Source of the DNA: Protopterus annectens
Taxonomy: Eukaryota > Chordata > Ceratodontiformes > Protopteridae
Direction: 5' to 3'
DNA: 64,000 nucleotides
Assembly: GCF_019279795.1 (NCBI RefSeq)
Contig: NC_056745.1
Location: forward strand, 508,835,716-508,899,715
The translations under genes and the position numbers were made by a program. The notes under the pieces were generated by a model. That model saw only the letters and a program-made list of their open reading frames with translations. It was not told where the DNA came from and searched no databases. Within the stretch, counting starts at the first letter, position 1. Every line of letters begins with the position of its first letter. Below are positions 34,829 through 45,892 of the stretch, piece by piece.

Positions 34829-36800
34829 TCAATTTCTACCTCGGCTCTGAGTGTTCTGGGTATGTCTGGGTGCCCCTGCAGAACAGGGAAGGTGTGAAAA
34901 TAAAACTTGTAACCTTGGTTTACTATTATCTAGCATCCATTTGTTGTCTGTAATGATAGACAATACCTCTGCGAACCTGGCCAACCTTCCCCCCAAAGGA
35001 AACCCGGGGTCTGCAGAGGTAGGCCGGAGTTGGAGAGAATGCTTGCCCCAATTTAGCAGAAGAATGCCACTGTTTAGCCCTTTGAGGGGCAGAAGCCTGC
35101 CCTCTGGAAGATCTGAAACCCCTAGGCCTAGAGTGACCCTGTTTGGCAGGATCAGGGAAAGACCAATTTTTTTTGAAGGATAATGTCTACTGAACAAAGG
35201 AGGCTGAACCTGAAGGAAGTCTTTTACAGCCTGTATAGATTTCGCCTTATCCTCCAACTTCTTCAGTACCGCCTCAGCCTCATTACCGAAAAGATTCTCT
35301 TTATGCAAAGGAACATCCAGCAATTTTGATATAACAGGATCAGAACCAGTGGCAGTGTCAAAACTACAATAAAGTGAATGCTTATTAACTAAAGTGGCAG
35401 AATTCAGTAAGTCTTGTAAATCTGTGTTCTCAGACATGGAAGGAATATCCCCAAGTTTAGTCATAATAGCCTCCAAAGTATACTGCTGATACTTAAGCAT
35501 GTAAAAAAGGCAATTTACAGATCTAATGGCAAGAGTTGCAGAGGTATAGACTTTTTTACCCCACCTGTCCAAGGCCCTAGACTCCTTATCAGAAGGCACA
35601 GGGTTTTTAGCAATAGTAGCTTTAACACCCTTGGGACCTTGAGAAATAATTTCAGGATCAGCAGTAAGGTGTCTAAAAAGGAACTGATGAGAATCAGGAA
35701 CCCTATAATACCCATCAGGTTTTCTGGGGGCAGAAGGAACAGAATTAGGAGTTAAAGAATTTTCCATGAAAACATCATCCACAACTTCCAATATTGGAGG
35801 TATAGCCAGAGGCTTATGCTATGGCAAATCCAAAAATTCCCAGATTCTTCTCTTAAACTGAGGAAAATCCTGACATTCCCATTTAAAGTGCTCCCTAAGA
35901 GTATTTAAAGTATCCCCAAAGGAAACATCTTCTGGAGGGGAGGCAGAAGTGATAGAGTCCTCAGCATCAGAATCCTCAAAGCCAGAGAAAAGTTGAGAAT
36001 TTCCCTCTTCACCCGCATTAATAATGGAAACCTCAGAATCTGAGACAGACAAAACATCAGGAGACAATTCCCTAACCCTCTTGGAAGGGGGTGGATGAGA
36101 GCCCCTAATCAGGCAAAGAAGATCCCCAGCCATCTTAAACTGGGACTGAGGCACAGGAGGGGAGGCCGAAGCCTGTCTGTGAGTAGGTTTGAGGCTGGAA
36201 GGTTTGCTAGCAATCCAGAGGGACTCGGGAGGCCTAGCAACTGCAGAAGTTTGAACTAAGGTAGTCGGCCTGGTTTTGGCCAAGTGTCGAAAAGAAGAGG
36301 CATCAGAAGCCAGTGCCTGCACAGCGGCTCCGGACCCATCTGAGGCAGCTACAGGTGGAGGGTCTGAAGACAAAATAGCAGCCTGCGGCATGGAGGACTC
36401 CGAAAAGGAGTTGGCAGAGGCCTGCGGCTGAAAATCTGCAGACTGCAGGGGCTGCGAAAGCACCTCACTGACTACCGCTGTGCTAACGATCAATTTCACT
36501 GGTGCGTTGTCAGCAGATTTAATCCTAGGCCTGTCGCGGACCTTGTTTTTGCATTTCCTTCATATATCTAAAAAATTCAGGAGACCAGAAGATGCCATGC
36601 TGACAAACTTAGGCCAGACTCCGAAATGCTTATACAAAATCTTAGCCCTACGCATATGGTACACGGGTTAAAGGAAGCACAGAGATCACAGTTAGGGATG
36701 TCGTGCTCAAGGCCCAAACAAGTTATACAAAAGGAATGAAAAATCACGGTGTGGAATCTGTTTTCCACAGGCAAGACAGTTATTAACTTTATCTGACATT
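34829..36800 (-). pseudogene. DIRS-A4 gag-like region
   Basis: N-terminal Cys/His remnants lie near 36,700-36,800. The Ser/Pro-rich middle is at 35,819-36,499 (KMAGDLLCLIRGSHPPPSKR-like, then FGDTLNTLREHFKWECQDF). The C-terminal part is at 35,180-35,791 (YYRVPDSHQFLFRHL and RWGKKVYTSATLAIRSVNCL). Closest by eye to the DIRS-A2 gag. Broken. Confidence 0.72.
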
Positions 36801-36933
36801 TGTTAAAGCAAGAAGAGAGGATCCCCAACAAGGTACTTATCTGAAGGCGTCTTCAACTTGGTAGTTAGAAAGCAAAAAGAAGGTAAACGGACGACCGGCA
36901 CTAGTGCAAACTGCATCTGCTTCGGGCGCCGTG

Positions 36934-37100
36934 GCAAGAAAGACTGAGGAAATGGTGTTGGCTGCCTCCCTTTATGCCTGACGTTCTGATGTCAGTTTTA
37001 CAACCGGCGCCAGCCAACATATACCGAGGACTCTGGTATTCGGGCCGACTGAGGACTACTGGGAGCCGGATAACCCATATGTTAGGACTGCAACAGTGAA
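36934..37100 (-). repeat. DIRS-A4 5' inverted terminal repeat arm
   Basis: Mate of 31,677-31,850. Confidence 0.82.
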
Positions 37101-37115
37101 ATACGAAGAACATCA

Positions 37116-37919
37116 GGTTCTGCATTTGCATTTTCTAAAGGATGCCAAGTCTGAAACTTAAATATATCGCTCACTCTGACTTCAGATCTCAATGACGTGC
37201 CAGAAAGCCACAAACCTTATTAGGAATAGCACATTTGTTTGTGTCTTGTCCTGCACTACCGGTTAAAATTCAAGTGAAACAGTCTCCGCTTTGTTTATTG
37301 GCCCATATACTGGCCAATCAAAAATTGCTAAACATGGAGCTACTGCGATGTTCGGCGACTTTTTTTTTTTTGGTTCCTACTTGTCCCGTCAGAAATCTGG
37401 CAATCCTCGTGGTGGGCTCTCCTTTGCATGGGTGAGGGTAGCACAGGGAGACAATTTTAGACTTAATGGTACTATTCATTACTTTTCAGTGTGGTTCAGG
37501 TTAAGTTGGTTTGCTGACCTACTTTAAGTTGAATATACCAGAACCTCTTGTAGTAAGAGCTGTAGTGAACCATTTGAAACTCAGAGTTTTTAGCTTGGTA
37601 TCTTTCTAACAGGACCACTGCAGCAACCGTTTCAGGTAAATGGATTAATGTAACGGGTACCATGAGGGATTTCTCCAATTAAGATGACAACATGGAGAAA
37701 AATGATGCACGACTAAAGAAACTGGAATTTAAAGGCAAAAAGTAGAGCTAAGAATTTTCTAAAAGCTCTTTGGCTGTGGAAATGTCAAGTGGAAGTGAAC
37801 TCTAGAAATCACATTTGCTCATTTAATGATAGAATTCTTCTAAGACATACAGAAATGAGAATAAGGGCCATACCAACTTTGCAAAAGTCACTTTTTTTAG
37901 CAGATTTCTGGATGAATAA
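37116..37919. other. Intronic DNA between two DIRS copies
   Basis: No gene or known repeat recognised. It has moderate base composition with a T run near 37,362. It may be old single-copy intron. Confidence 0.5.
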
Positions 37920-37985
37920 TTAGAAGTTATGTACTCACCATAACGTTCCATCTGAGTAGGTATCTTGCATTTGTCTGCAACCTTT
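37920..37985 (-). repeat. DIRS-C1 outer end block
   Basis: Plus-strand tagaagttatgtactcacca onward, the reverse complement of 38,199-38,259 apart from a few changes. It carries a splice-donor-like GGTGAG on the minus strand (37,934-37,939). Confidence 0.85.
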
Positions 37986-38198
37986 GGGATACGGATCTGA
38001 TCTCGGATCCGAGCCGGCAACTTCTATCACAGCATAGATCCGAGCTCCTAGCTCCTCCCTTTACCCATAATCCCCTGCCAACCCTGACTGACCTCAGATC
38101 AAGTTTGCCCCATATTGCAGCTAATACTATGTCCCAGAGGGAACTAATCTAAAGAACTCCAAGTAGGATCATTTTGGTCAGGGGGAAGGAGGGGGGAT

Positions 38199-38259
38199 GG
38201 TTGCAGACAAATGAAGATACCTACTCAGATGGAACATTATGGTGAGTACATAACTTCTA
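38199..38259 (+). repeat. DIRS-C1 inner inverted copy of the end block
   Basis: Mate of 37,920-37,985, lying between the recombinase frame and the spacer. Confidence 0.85.
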
Positions 38260-38332
38260 AATCTGAAGTAGGACTTCATTTGTCAGCAACCTTTGGGACA
38301 GAGTCCCCAGCTACATAAATCTTGGGTGGCCT

Positions 38333-40066
38333 TCATGGAAGGATATTCCGGAGCACTGCAGAGCCAAAAGACGCCCTACCTCGGGAGACAATATCTACTT
38401 TGTAGTGGCTTATAAAGGTATGAGATGAAGCCCAAGTGGCTGCGGAACAAATGTCATCCAGAGAAACTCTAGCCTTGAAAGCAGCCGATGTAGCAATGGC
38501 CCTCGTAGAATGAGCACGGACTCCCTGAGGTGCAGGCCTTCCCGAGCTCTGATATGCTAAGAGACTACAACTAGTTATCCATCGGGAGAGGGTAACCTTA
38601 GAAACCGACTTGCCGAAGTTGTTTTTGGCAAAGGAGACAAACAACTGATCGGATTGCCTATGACCAGTAGTTCGATGAGTATAAAAACGTAGTTGTCTGT
38701 GCACGTCTAAAGAGTGCAGCTTATACTCTCCTTTGTTTTGATAGTTGGGGAAGAATACTGGAAGATTAATAGATTGATTAATGTTCGCTTCCAACGATAC
38801 CTTACATAGAAAAGACGGATTGATCCTGAGGTGAACTCTGTCTGGGTGGAAGACCAAATATGGTGGTTTGACACAGAGAGCCTGGAGTTCCGAGACCCTC
38901 TTGGCTGAAGTTATGGCCACCAAAAAGGCCATTTTCCAAGGGAGGTATTTAAGATCAACAGTGGCCGCCGGCTCGAAAGGGGGGCTAGTCAAGGCCTGTA
39001 AGACTAGGGATAAATCCCATGGGGGTACCACCTCCTTGACCGGGGGCCTGAGAAGGAAGGTACCCTTAAGGAAGGTCTTACACAGTTTGGAAGTAATAAG
39101 CGGGCCTGACTCCTGCCCTACATGACAGTGTGAAATTGCAGCAAGTTGCACCTTGACCGTGGAAGAACTAGACCCCTGGTGAAAGAGAGAAGTTAGAAAA
39201 TCTAGAACTGACGCTACCGGTGCCGCAAAAGGATCTAAATGACGGTGCTCCGCCCAGATGGAAAAAAGTTGCCATTTACTCCGATAGACCCTTCTGGTGG
39301 AGGGCTTGTGAGCTGCTACTAGGATGGCTTTGACTGGTGATGAAATTCCAGGAGTCCTTATCAGGAATGGAACTGGAGCAACCAAGCAGTCAGCTTTAGG
39401 TTGGCCAGGTTCAGAGTCGGAAGACCCAGGGGGTGTGAAATGAGAACCGGAAGGGGATCCAGCATCCAGGGCGGATGAATCAGGTGAGACCATAGGTAAG
39501 GGAACCACGTCTGACGAGGCCAGAATGGGGCAATGAGGATCATCTTGCTCCCTAACTGACTGGCTTTCTGCAATAGTTTCAACATCAGGGGCAGAGGCGG
39601 GTAAGCATAAAGCAGACCGGGAGGACAAGCATGAACTAGAGAGTCTCTCGGGGACTCCCCCGGAGGGGGGATCAGAGCGAAGTAATCGTTGCATTTGGTA
39701 TTTGAGTGAGAGGCAACAAGATCGCAACAAGGTCGCCCCCATCGGGCAAATATTTGCTCTGCCACTAGAGGATTTGAGAGACCACTCGTAAGGAGTCAGG
39801 ATAGTACGACTGAGCCTGTCCGCTAATATGTTGGACCGTCCCGGAATGTGCATTGCGAAGAGAAACCGGTTGGTGGATATCGCCCATTCCCACACTCTCA
39901 TGGCCTCGCGGCAGAGTGGGTAAGACCTGGTTCCCCCTTGTTTGTTGATGTACCAGACGACTGACATGTTGTCCGTCTGTACCGCAATCGTCCCCACCGG
40001 AAGAGGGTTGTGAAGTGCTTGCAAAGTCAAAAGCACCGCCCTCATCTCCAGGACGTTGATATGCAA
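38333..40066 (-). pseudogene. DIRS-C1 RNase H end and tyrosine recombinase
   Basis: A 577-codon frame joins the C-terminal part of RNase H (INVLEMRAVLLTL, VQTDNMSVVWYINKQ, PGRSNILADRLSR) to the recombinase. The recombinase shows KPSTRRVYRSKWQLF, SAKRVSELQALC (catalytic Arg), VRAHSTRAIATSAAF (His-x-x-Arg) and ATWASSHTFISHYK (Tyr block). All catalytic blocks are visible. Whether the element is still active cannot be told; its 5' terminus is missing. Confidence 0.83.
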
Positions 40067-40243
40067 AGAGGTCTCTATGTCGTTCCACGTGCCTTGGACT
40101 GTTCTGCCCGAATAGTGCCCCCCACCTCAGGTGAGAACCGTCCGTGGTCACTGTGACGACTGGCGGAGGCAGCGAGAAGGGGCGTCCCGTGTGGAGATTG
40201 GAGGGCTGGAGCCACCACACGAGCGACCTTCTGCAAACCCTGC

Positions 40244-41611
40244 TTAGGGGGATAGGATGAGACAGGGGATTGCGAGATAGGACCATTGTACCTGGAAGGT
40301 CCATTGTATGACCCTCATATTCAACCGGGCCAATGGCAGCAGTGGAATTGCTGCTGCCATGGACCCTACAGCCCTCAGGACCAATTCCGCTGAAGGAGCT
40401 TGAAGTTGAAGGATGGCCTGCACATGCAACCTCAGGTTCTGAAGCCGATCTGGAGTCAAGAAAGCAAGCATCAGTCTGGAGTCCAACCTCGCCCCTATGA
40501 AATCCAACACTTGTGTAGGAGCCAGGGAGGATTTGGCCGTGTTGATGGTCAACCCCAAGAGTGGAGCCAGATTGAGGAAATAATCCCTGCATGAGCAAAG
40601 AAGATGCCTTGTTGGGGTGGTAAGGAGCCAGTCGTCCAGGTACGGAAAGACCTGAATTCCCTGTAGTCTCAGGTGGGCCGCTACCGCTGCCAAGACCTTG
40701 GTGAACACCCTGGGGGCTGAGGTGAGACTGAAGGGAAGGGACCTGAACTGGAAATGGCCGGCTCCCAGCCGGAAGCGGAGAAACCTCCTGGAGCGTCTGT
40801 CTACGAGAATATGATAGTACGCATCCTTGAGGTCTATTGAGCACATCCAGTCGTTCTCCCGTAGTAGTGGGAGGATAGATTGTAGAGTGATCATCCAGAA
40901 CTTTACTTTTGGTACTGCCACTGCCAGGTTCAAGAGAGAGAGGTCCAAGATGGGCCTCACGTCCCCCGTCTTCTTTGGCACCAGAAAGAACCTGGAGTAA
41001 AACCCTGATCCGTGCTGATCTGGGGGGATGGGCTGGATGGCTCTTTTTTGTAAGAGCTGCTGAATTTCTGCAGCAGTCGCCTCCCTCTGATTGGGTGGTA
41101 CATCGGGGAGGCTTCTGATTCTGGGGGTTACAAAAAAGGGAATTTGGTATCCTCTGGATATAACACGAAGCACCCAGTGATCCATTGTTATTGACTCCCA
41201 CATTGCTAGATGCTTCGAAAAACGTCCCCCGACTGCCTCCAGAGTGGAGCAGCCGGGTAACCCCTCAGGGGTTCTGTGTGGGCCTCTCAGAGAAAGGTTC
41301 TCTGGACCCAAAATTCCTGGGACCCCCTCTGCCTCTAGGGCGGCGTCCTCCCTGTCCTCCTCTGCCACGAGAGGACTGGTTGTCCGGAGCAGACTGGGAT
41401 TGATGCGATTTCCAGAATCACATCTTCTTCTGACCCTTTTGGTTCTTGGTAAAGGACCTCTGGGGAGCAGAGAAGAGTACTCCAACGGCAGACAACGTCT
41501 TCCCGTCTTTCTTGCTCTGGACAAGGGTGTCGCGAACGGTTTTGCCAAACAATGCAGAACCATCAAAAGGGGCATTCGCAAATGACGCCTTAAAGGGTTC
41601 CGAGAAGTCAC
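40244..41611 (-). pseudogene. DIRS-C1 reverse transcriptase
   Basis: A 455-codon frame. Order: linker (DHWVLRVISRGYQIPF), RT blocks GSGFYSRFFLVPKKTGDVRP, CSIDLKDAYYHILV (motif A), FQFRSLPFSLTSAPRVFTKV (motif B-like) and the catalytic VFPYLDDWLL (motif C), then LTINTAKSSLAPTQ. This copies element RNA into DNA in the family. RNase H continues in the neighbouring frame at 38,333-40,066. It is less decayed than the A copies. Confidence 0.82.
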
Positions 41612-42960
41612 AATGTCGGAGCCAGGCTTGCCTCCTCATGACCAGCCCGACTCCGCCTGCTCTAGCAGCTCCCTCAGTGGCGTGAGACAAGAGCCGCACA
41701 GAGGTGTTGGAAATAGAACGTAGGGTGGACATTCGGGAGGAGTACAGCTGCTTGTTCCCTTCCGACATGGACCCTGGGGGGAAGCAGTGTATTCTTTAAT
41801 TAGATCCCACTGCATCCAAATGACGTGTGCCATATAGTTCATGGCCCTCAAGGAGAAGGTCGCTGAACTGAAGGCCTGCTTCCCAAGGCGGTCCATCGCA
41901 CGAGACTCCTTGCTTGGCGGATGAACGGTGGGGCTCTCCTGAGCCAACTCTCTCTTGGTGGCTGCCGCCACCAACATGAAATCCACAGGGGGGCCTTTGC
42001 TCCAATGGGTTCTCTCTGACGGGGGGGGGGGGAGGGGGCTCAAGATTTTGTCCGGGCGCTTGGGAACAGGCTCTACAGTGTCCGGCTCCCTCCAAGCCCT
42101 AGTGGCTCTAAGATCCACAAAGGGGTCGGGGGGAGGGGACACCCAAGAGGTAGATGGCCCTGCCTCGAACACCTCTAGGAATACGGACTCGTCGGAGGAA
42201 GCCTTGGGGGCTGACCACCCCCTCCTGATTCTGAGCATTTCCATGAGTCTCTAATGGAGACATCCTCAGGGGGTGATCTTGGGGAGCCTTCCCCTTCATC
42301 CAAGTCCGTATCTTCAGTGAGGGACTCAGGGGAGTCCACGTGCCTCCTTCTGCACTTCGACATGCGAGGAACCTCCTCGGGGGGGCTGTCCGAGGAGTCC
42401 TCACCAGCAATATCTTGTTCCAATGGAACACCTACAGGCGCTGAAGCAGGCTGCCCCGAAGGCCGGGTGAGGGGAGCCAGGACCAGCTGAGAGGGAGTGC
42501 AGGGGGGGAGCCAAAGCCAGGACCGGAGGCCTGGATCTACTCAACAGTACCCTCTCCACCACCGCGAAAGCCGAGGGAGAGCCGCTCTCTGACGGATCCG
42601 AGATCAGACTCCCACTTGGATCCAAGGCGGGGATCGGACCCGGGGCCGAGACTGTCGGATCCAAAGGACCCGTGCGCTCTGACCGGGACAGGGTCGAAAG
42701 CACACAGAGTCCCTTGGATCCGAAGCTCGGCCCATGGCTCTGAGAGGTCGGATCAGACAAACTCGAGGGAATAGTCTGAGCCGAAGTGCCTAGCACTGTC
42801 GGCTCCGACCCACCCCCGGATCCAACGCTGCACGGCTTCGACAGCTCCGAACCTGGGAGTCGGGTCGGAGAAGGAGCGATTGGAGCAAAAAAGGGGGTCG
42901 AGCTCCCCCCCCCCCCGGAGGGGGGGAGACAAGAGCACTCCCATCTGCATCTGGGCCTGG
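41418..42960 (-). pseudogene. DIRS-C1 gag-like region
   Basis: A Ser/Pro/Asp-rich N-terminal part (42,400-42,960) has many GGATCCGA-type repeats in the DNA, giving SDPS- and DPSGS-like peptides. It is followed by a helical part with RLGKQAFSSATFSLRAMNYM, the counterpart of GKKVYTSATL in the A copies, and then MRRQAWLRHCDFSEPFKASF. The order matches other DIRS gags. No complete N-terminus is present, and it is incomplete. Confidence 0.65.
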
Positions 42961-43108
42961 ATGAACCTCTAGCACAAACCAAGTTCTATGCAGGTGGGGG
43001 ATGCACGGCCCAAACCAAATATCCAGAAAAAAAGACAGGCCAGCAGAAAAAGCAGGAATGATGCAGAGCCAAAAATGCAATATATAAAGGTTTATTTGTA
43101 AACCCAAA

Positions 43109-43150
43109 TAACCACAGACCGGTTTCGGCAGAATATGCCTTCCTCAGTGT
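43109..43150 (-). ncRNA. Hammerhead-ribozyme-like motif in Penelope-like element 1
   Basis: On the minus strand the order is CTGAGGA (43,147-43,141), a hairpin GGCA-TATTC-TGCC, then GAAAC (43,126-43,122). This fits the conserved CUGANGA - stem II - GAAA core of hammerhead ribozymes, which are known in Penelope-like elements. One extra A precedes stem II, and my hand pairing of stem I is imperfect, so activity is uncertain. Confidence 0.5.
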
Positions 43151-43630
43151 GTTACAGACGAATAAACAGAGGGTGAAAAATACATATGCATATATATAGT
43201 ATGAATTGACCAATGAGCATAAAAACTGCCCTGTCATTCATTAATATTCATGAATAAGAGTAGGGACACCAAAAACAGTGCAATTCAAAATGAATGATAC
43301 TAGTAATGATAATTTCAAAAAAATAAATGCAAAACAGTATACATATTTAGATAGACCAGTTATGCTAAAATAAGTATGGCACATATTAATAACATGAGAA
43401 TATATTATAACAAGACAATATATTATAAATATAACAAATAATGGAATGAATTTGATAACCACCCTGATTGTAGTCAAAGCAAAGTGCACAGAAATGTGCA
43501 GAGTGCAAAATACAGGGGAAATATTCAATATCCTGCTGTACTAGGTTAGCAAAAAATCTGATAAACATATATCATCATGATAAAAAAACAACATTATAAA
43601 AATATATGCATTATGGAACCAATTGGTATA

Positions 43631-43678
43631 TGAAGTAAGAAACATACACTGAAGTGAATGAAGTAAGAAACATACACT
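43631..43678. repeat. Two-copy tandem repeat in Penelope-like element 1
   Basis: tgaagtaagaaacatacact occurs at 43,631 and 43,659 (28-bp period) in the element's 3' non-coding part. Confidence 0.85.
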
Positions 43679-44779
43679 GGCTGACTAAGTAAAGTGATAC
43701 CTGAGTAACGATGTTCATAGGTATATATAGTTATGATAAGTCGGCATATGAATGTTGGTATGTTCACATGATAGGATATGTAGTGGACAACTGTGACATA
43801 AGAAAAGTTATGGAAATCAAGGTTAAAAATGATCTTTGAGTCCTGGACTGAAAATAGCTCCCAAAGTAATGATCCAATATTTCTCCTTCTGATTCAGAAT
43901 GCCATGCCAGCCCTGTTTATTGCTACGATCACCCACAACTCGATCAATAATCATAAACGTAAATAGTGCTTGTGGATGTTGGAGGAGGTGTTGGTACATA
44001 GCATTGGTGGTCCTTTTGTTTTTGATGTCACTGCGATGTTCATTAATCCTGCTTCTAAGTTGTCTGGAGGTTTGACCCACATAGAAGGCCCCACAGTGAC
44101 AGGTAGCTAAATATATAACCCAGTCACTACTGCAATTGCCAAATACCTTGCATTCAAAAACCTTGCTGGTGTTCCTGCTGGAGAACTGTTTGGATTTGGT
44201 AATCTGTTGACATGATACACAATGACCACATGGGTGTGTGCCCAAGAGTTCGTGTCCCGTGAGGGTTAACTGTTTGTGAATAGCCCCACCACTGCCTGTA
44301 TGTTTGTAGTGAGAGGTGTGATCCTAACGTTTTACCCCTTTTGTATGAAAACTTGCATTCCTCGCCTAGAAGGGATCTGAGCTGGTCATTGGCGAGCAGA
44401 ATATTCCAATGTCTTTTGATAGTATCACAGATGACATTATAATTCCTACCATAGGTAGTGATAAACCTAATGGTAGGTTGTGCATTGTCAGTAGGTGGAC
44501 TCTTGTAATCCAATAATTCAGTTCTCTCCGTGTTCTTGGCTCGATTTCTCGCCAGATTGATGTCAACATAACGATATCCCCTGTTCATAAATCTGCAGCA
44601 GAGATCTGTACTGGCCATATGATGATCCTCCTGATTGGAGCAAAGACGTTTCATACGCATAAACTGTGATACAGGGATGTTTCTGATGGTGTGGCGTGGG
44701 TGCATGCTAGAAGCGTGTAAGATAGTGTTATATTGGGGATATTTGCGAAAGACCTTCGTGGACACCGTACTTGAAGCCT

Positions 44780-45892
44780 GCAAAAAGCAATCACAGGAGT
44801 GAGAGGCATTTGGTGAACACACTGGTGAAGCAGAAAGGCCAAAGAGCAAGGCACAGAACTGAAAATGCCAGGAAGCAGTGAAATGCAAAAAACTCCTGAA
44901 AACAGGATGGATCGGAATATGGAGATAAGCATCCTTAAGATCCAGACACACCAGAAAAGCCTGAGGTAGCAAGAGAGGAAAAAGGATCTGAAGGGACAAC
45001 ATCTGAAAGGAAGGCACCTTCAGAAAGGTGTTTAGATGAGAAAGGTCTAGAATCGGTCAAGTACCTTCTTTTCTGGGCACAAGAAACATTCTTAAATAAA
45101 ACCCCTTCCCCCTTTGGGGCACAGGCACGTGTTGAATAGTATTCTGAGATGACAGCTCTCAAAGAAACTCTGGGGGGAAAAAGGAAGTTGTTCTCAAGGA
45201 GGCTGAGGAATGCCCATAAAAGGACGACGGGAATTCCACACCATGAAGTACCCCCTGACAAATGATCGACAGAACCCAAGAATCCTGGGTGATTTGAAGC
45301 CAAACAGGAAGAGAAACAGAAAGGGGAAGAGAAAGAGGAATGTCACTGGGAATAAGTGGATAGTCAGACAGCACCTGATTTGTCAGAATAGGGAGACTTG
45401 AGAATCTCTGCAGTCTGAGTGGCCTTAGCTGGAAGAGCCAGTTTACCACCCCCTTTTTACATTTGGCAGGAGGGCGAGACTGCCTACGAAAAAGGCTGGC
45501 TTAGAAAGGTAGTTTCTCTGAAATTTAGGCACAGGAGAAGCAGACTTTTTAGACAAACCAGTAGCCGCTTCTCCAAACAAAAGTTGAGTATCCAGAGGAG
45601 CACCCAGCAACTTAGCCTTAATATCATCGGGTAAAGGTTGAAGCCTAAGTCAAGCATATCTCTTCAGTACTAAACTAAAAGCAGCAGTTCTAGAAGAGGC
45701 ATCCGCTGCATCATAACCACATCTGATAGAATGACAAACTAGTGAGAGGAAGTCCCAAGCAAGGAAAGAGCAGAAGATTTACTCTGAGTTTGGAAGATTA
45801 GAAAAAAGCTGACAAGCCTATGAAAGAGCAGCCAACACATACCTAGATATATGGGTCTGACAATTAATAGCCATAAAATCTAGGGTAGCAGA
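44780..45892 (-). mobile_element. DIRS-like element B3, RT-side part
   Basis: The frame near 44,780-45,017 shows MLSLQILFPLLL, VCLDLKDAYLHIPIHP and FQFCALLFGLSASP, which is a DIRS RT. Upstream at 45,500-45,892 the DNA matches the gag C-terminus of B1. It ends at 44,780 where the Penelope-like element starts; RNase H and recombinase are absent. It is broken. Confidence 0.72.

Larger units (their letters stand above)
31634..37115 (-). mobile_element. DIRS-like retrotransposon A4 (both ends present)
   Basis: This minus-strand DIRS copy has both inverted terminal repeat arms (31,677-31,850 and 36,934-37,100), an outer end block (31,634-31,694) and its inverted inner copy (31,978-32,036), with gag, RT-RNase H and recombinase between. 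The 5' end at 37,115 reads TGATGTTCTTCGTATTTCAC on the minus strand. Flanks are non-repetitive FRS2 intron and no target duplication is visible. It is broken in several places but structurally complete. Confidence 0.87.
37920..42985 (-). mobile_element. DIRS-like retrotransposon C1, third subfamily (5' end missing)
   Basis: A divergent minus-strand DIRS copy with the longest open frames of any mobile element here. The 3' end block (37,920-37,985) and its inverted inner copy (38,199-38,259) flank a 210-bp spacer, the same architecture as the A subfamily but with different sequence. gag, RT and RNase H-recombinase follow in order. The 5' inverted repeat is absent where the Penelope-like element begins. 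Coding parts look close to whole, with few breaks, and it is probably the youngest DIRS here. Confidence 0.85.
42986..44779 (-). mobile_element. Penelope-like element 1, 3' part with GIY-YIG endonuclease
   Basis: Penelope-like elements encode an RT fused to a GIY-YIG endonuclease. The 3' part is here. The linker reads TKVFRKYPQYNTILHASSMH and PRHTIRNIPVSQFMRMKRLC (44,560-44,770). The endonuclease frame (43,823-44,245) has HPCGHCVSCQQ, then IYLATCHCGAFYVGQTSRQL and RSRINEHRSDI. The CHC before the YVGQTSRQLR pattern is typical of vertebrate copies. The 3' non-coding part (42,986-43,820) holds a hammerhead-like motif. The RT core is missing. Element ends are approximate: the right end joins DIRS-B3 and the left end joins DIRS-C1. 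Confidence 0.85.

Noticed and set aside
41244-41585. Plus-strand frames over DIRS-C1
   Set aside because: They are antisense shadows of the RT and gag frames, opened by GC-rich codon use.
44154-45017. A 287-codon frame as a possible host gene
   Set aside because: Its halves are DIRS RT and Penelope linker; it is a junction artefact.
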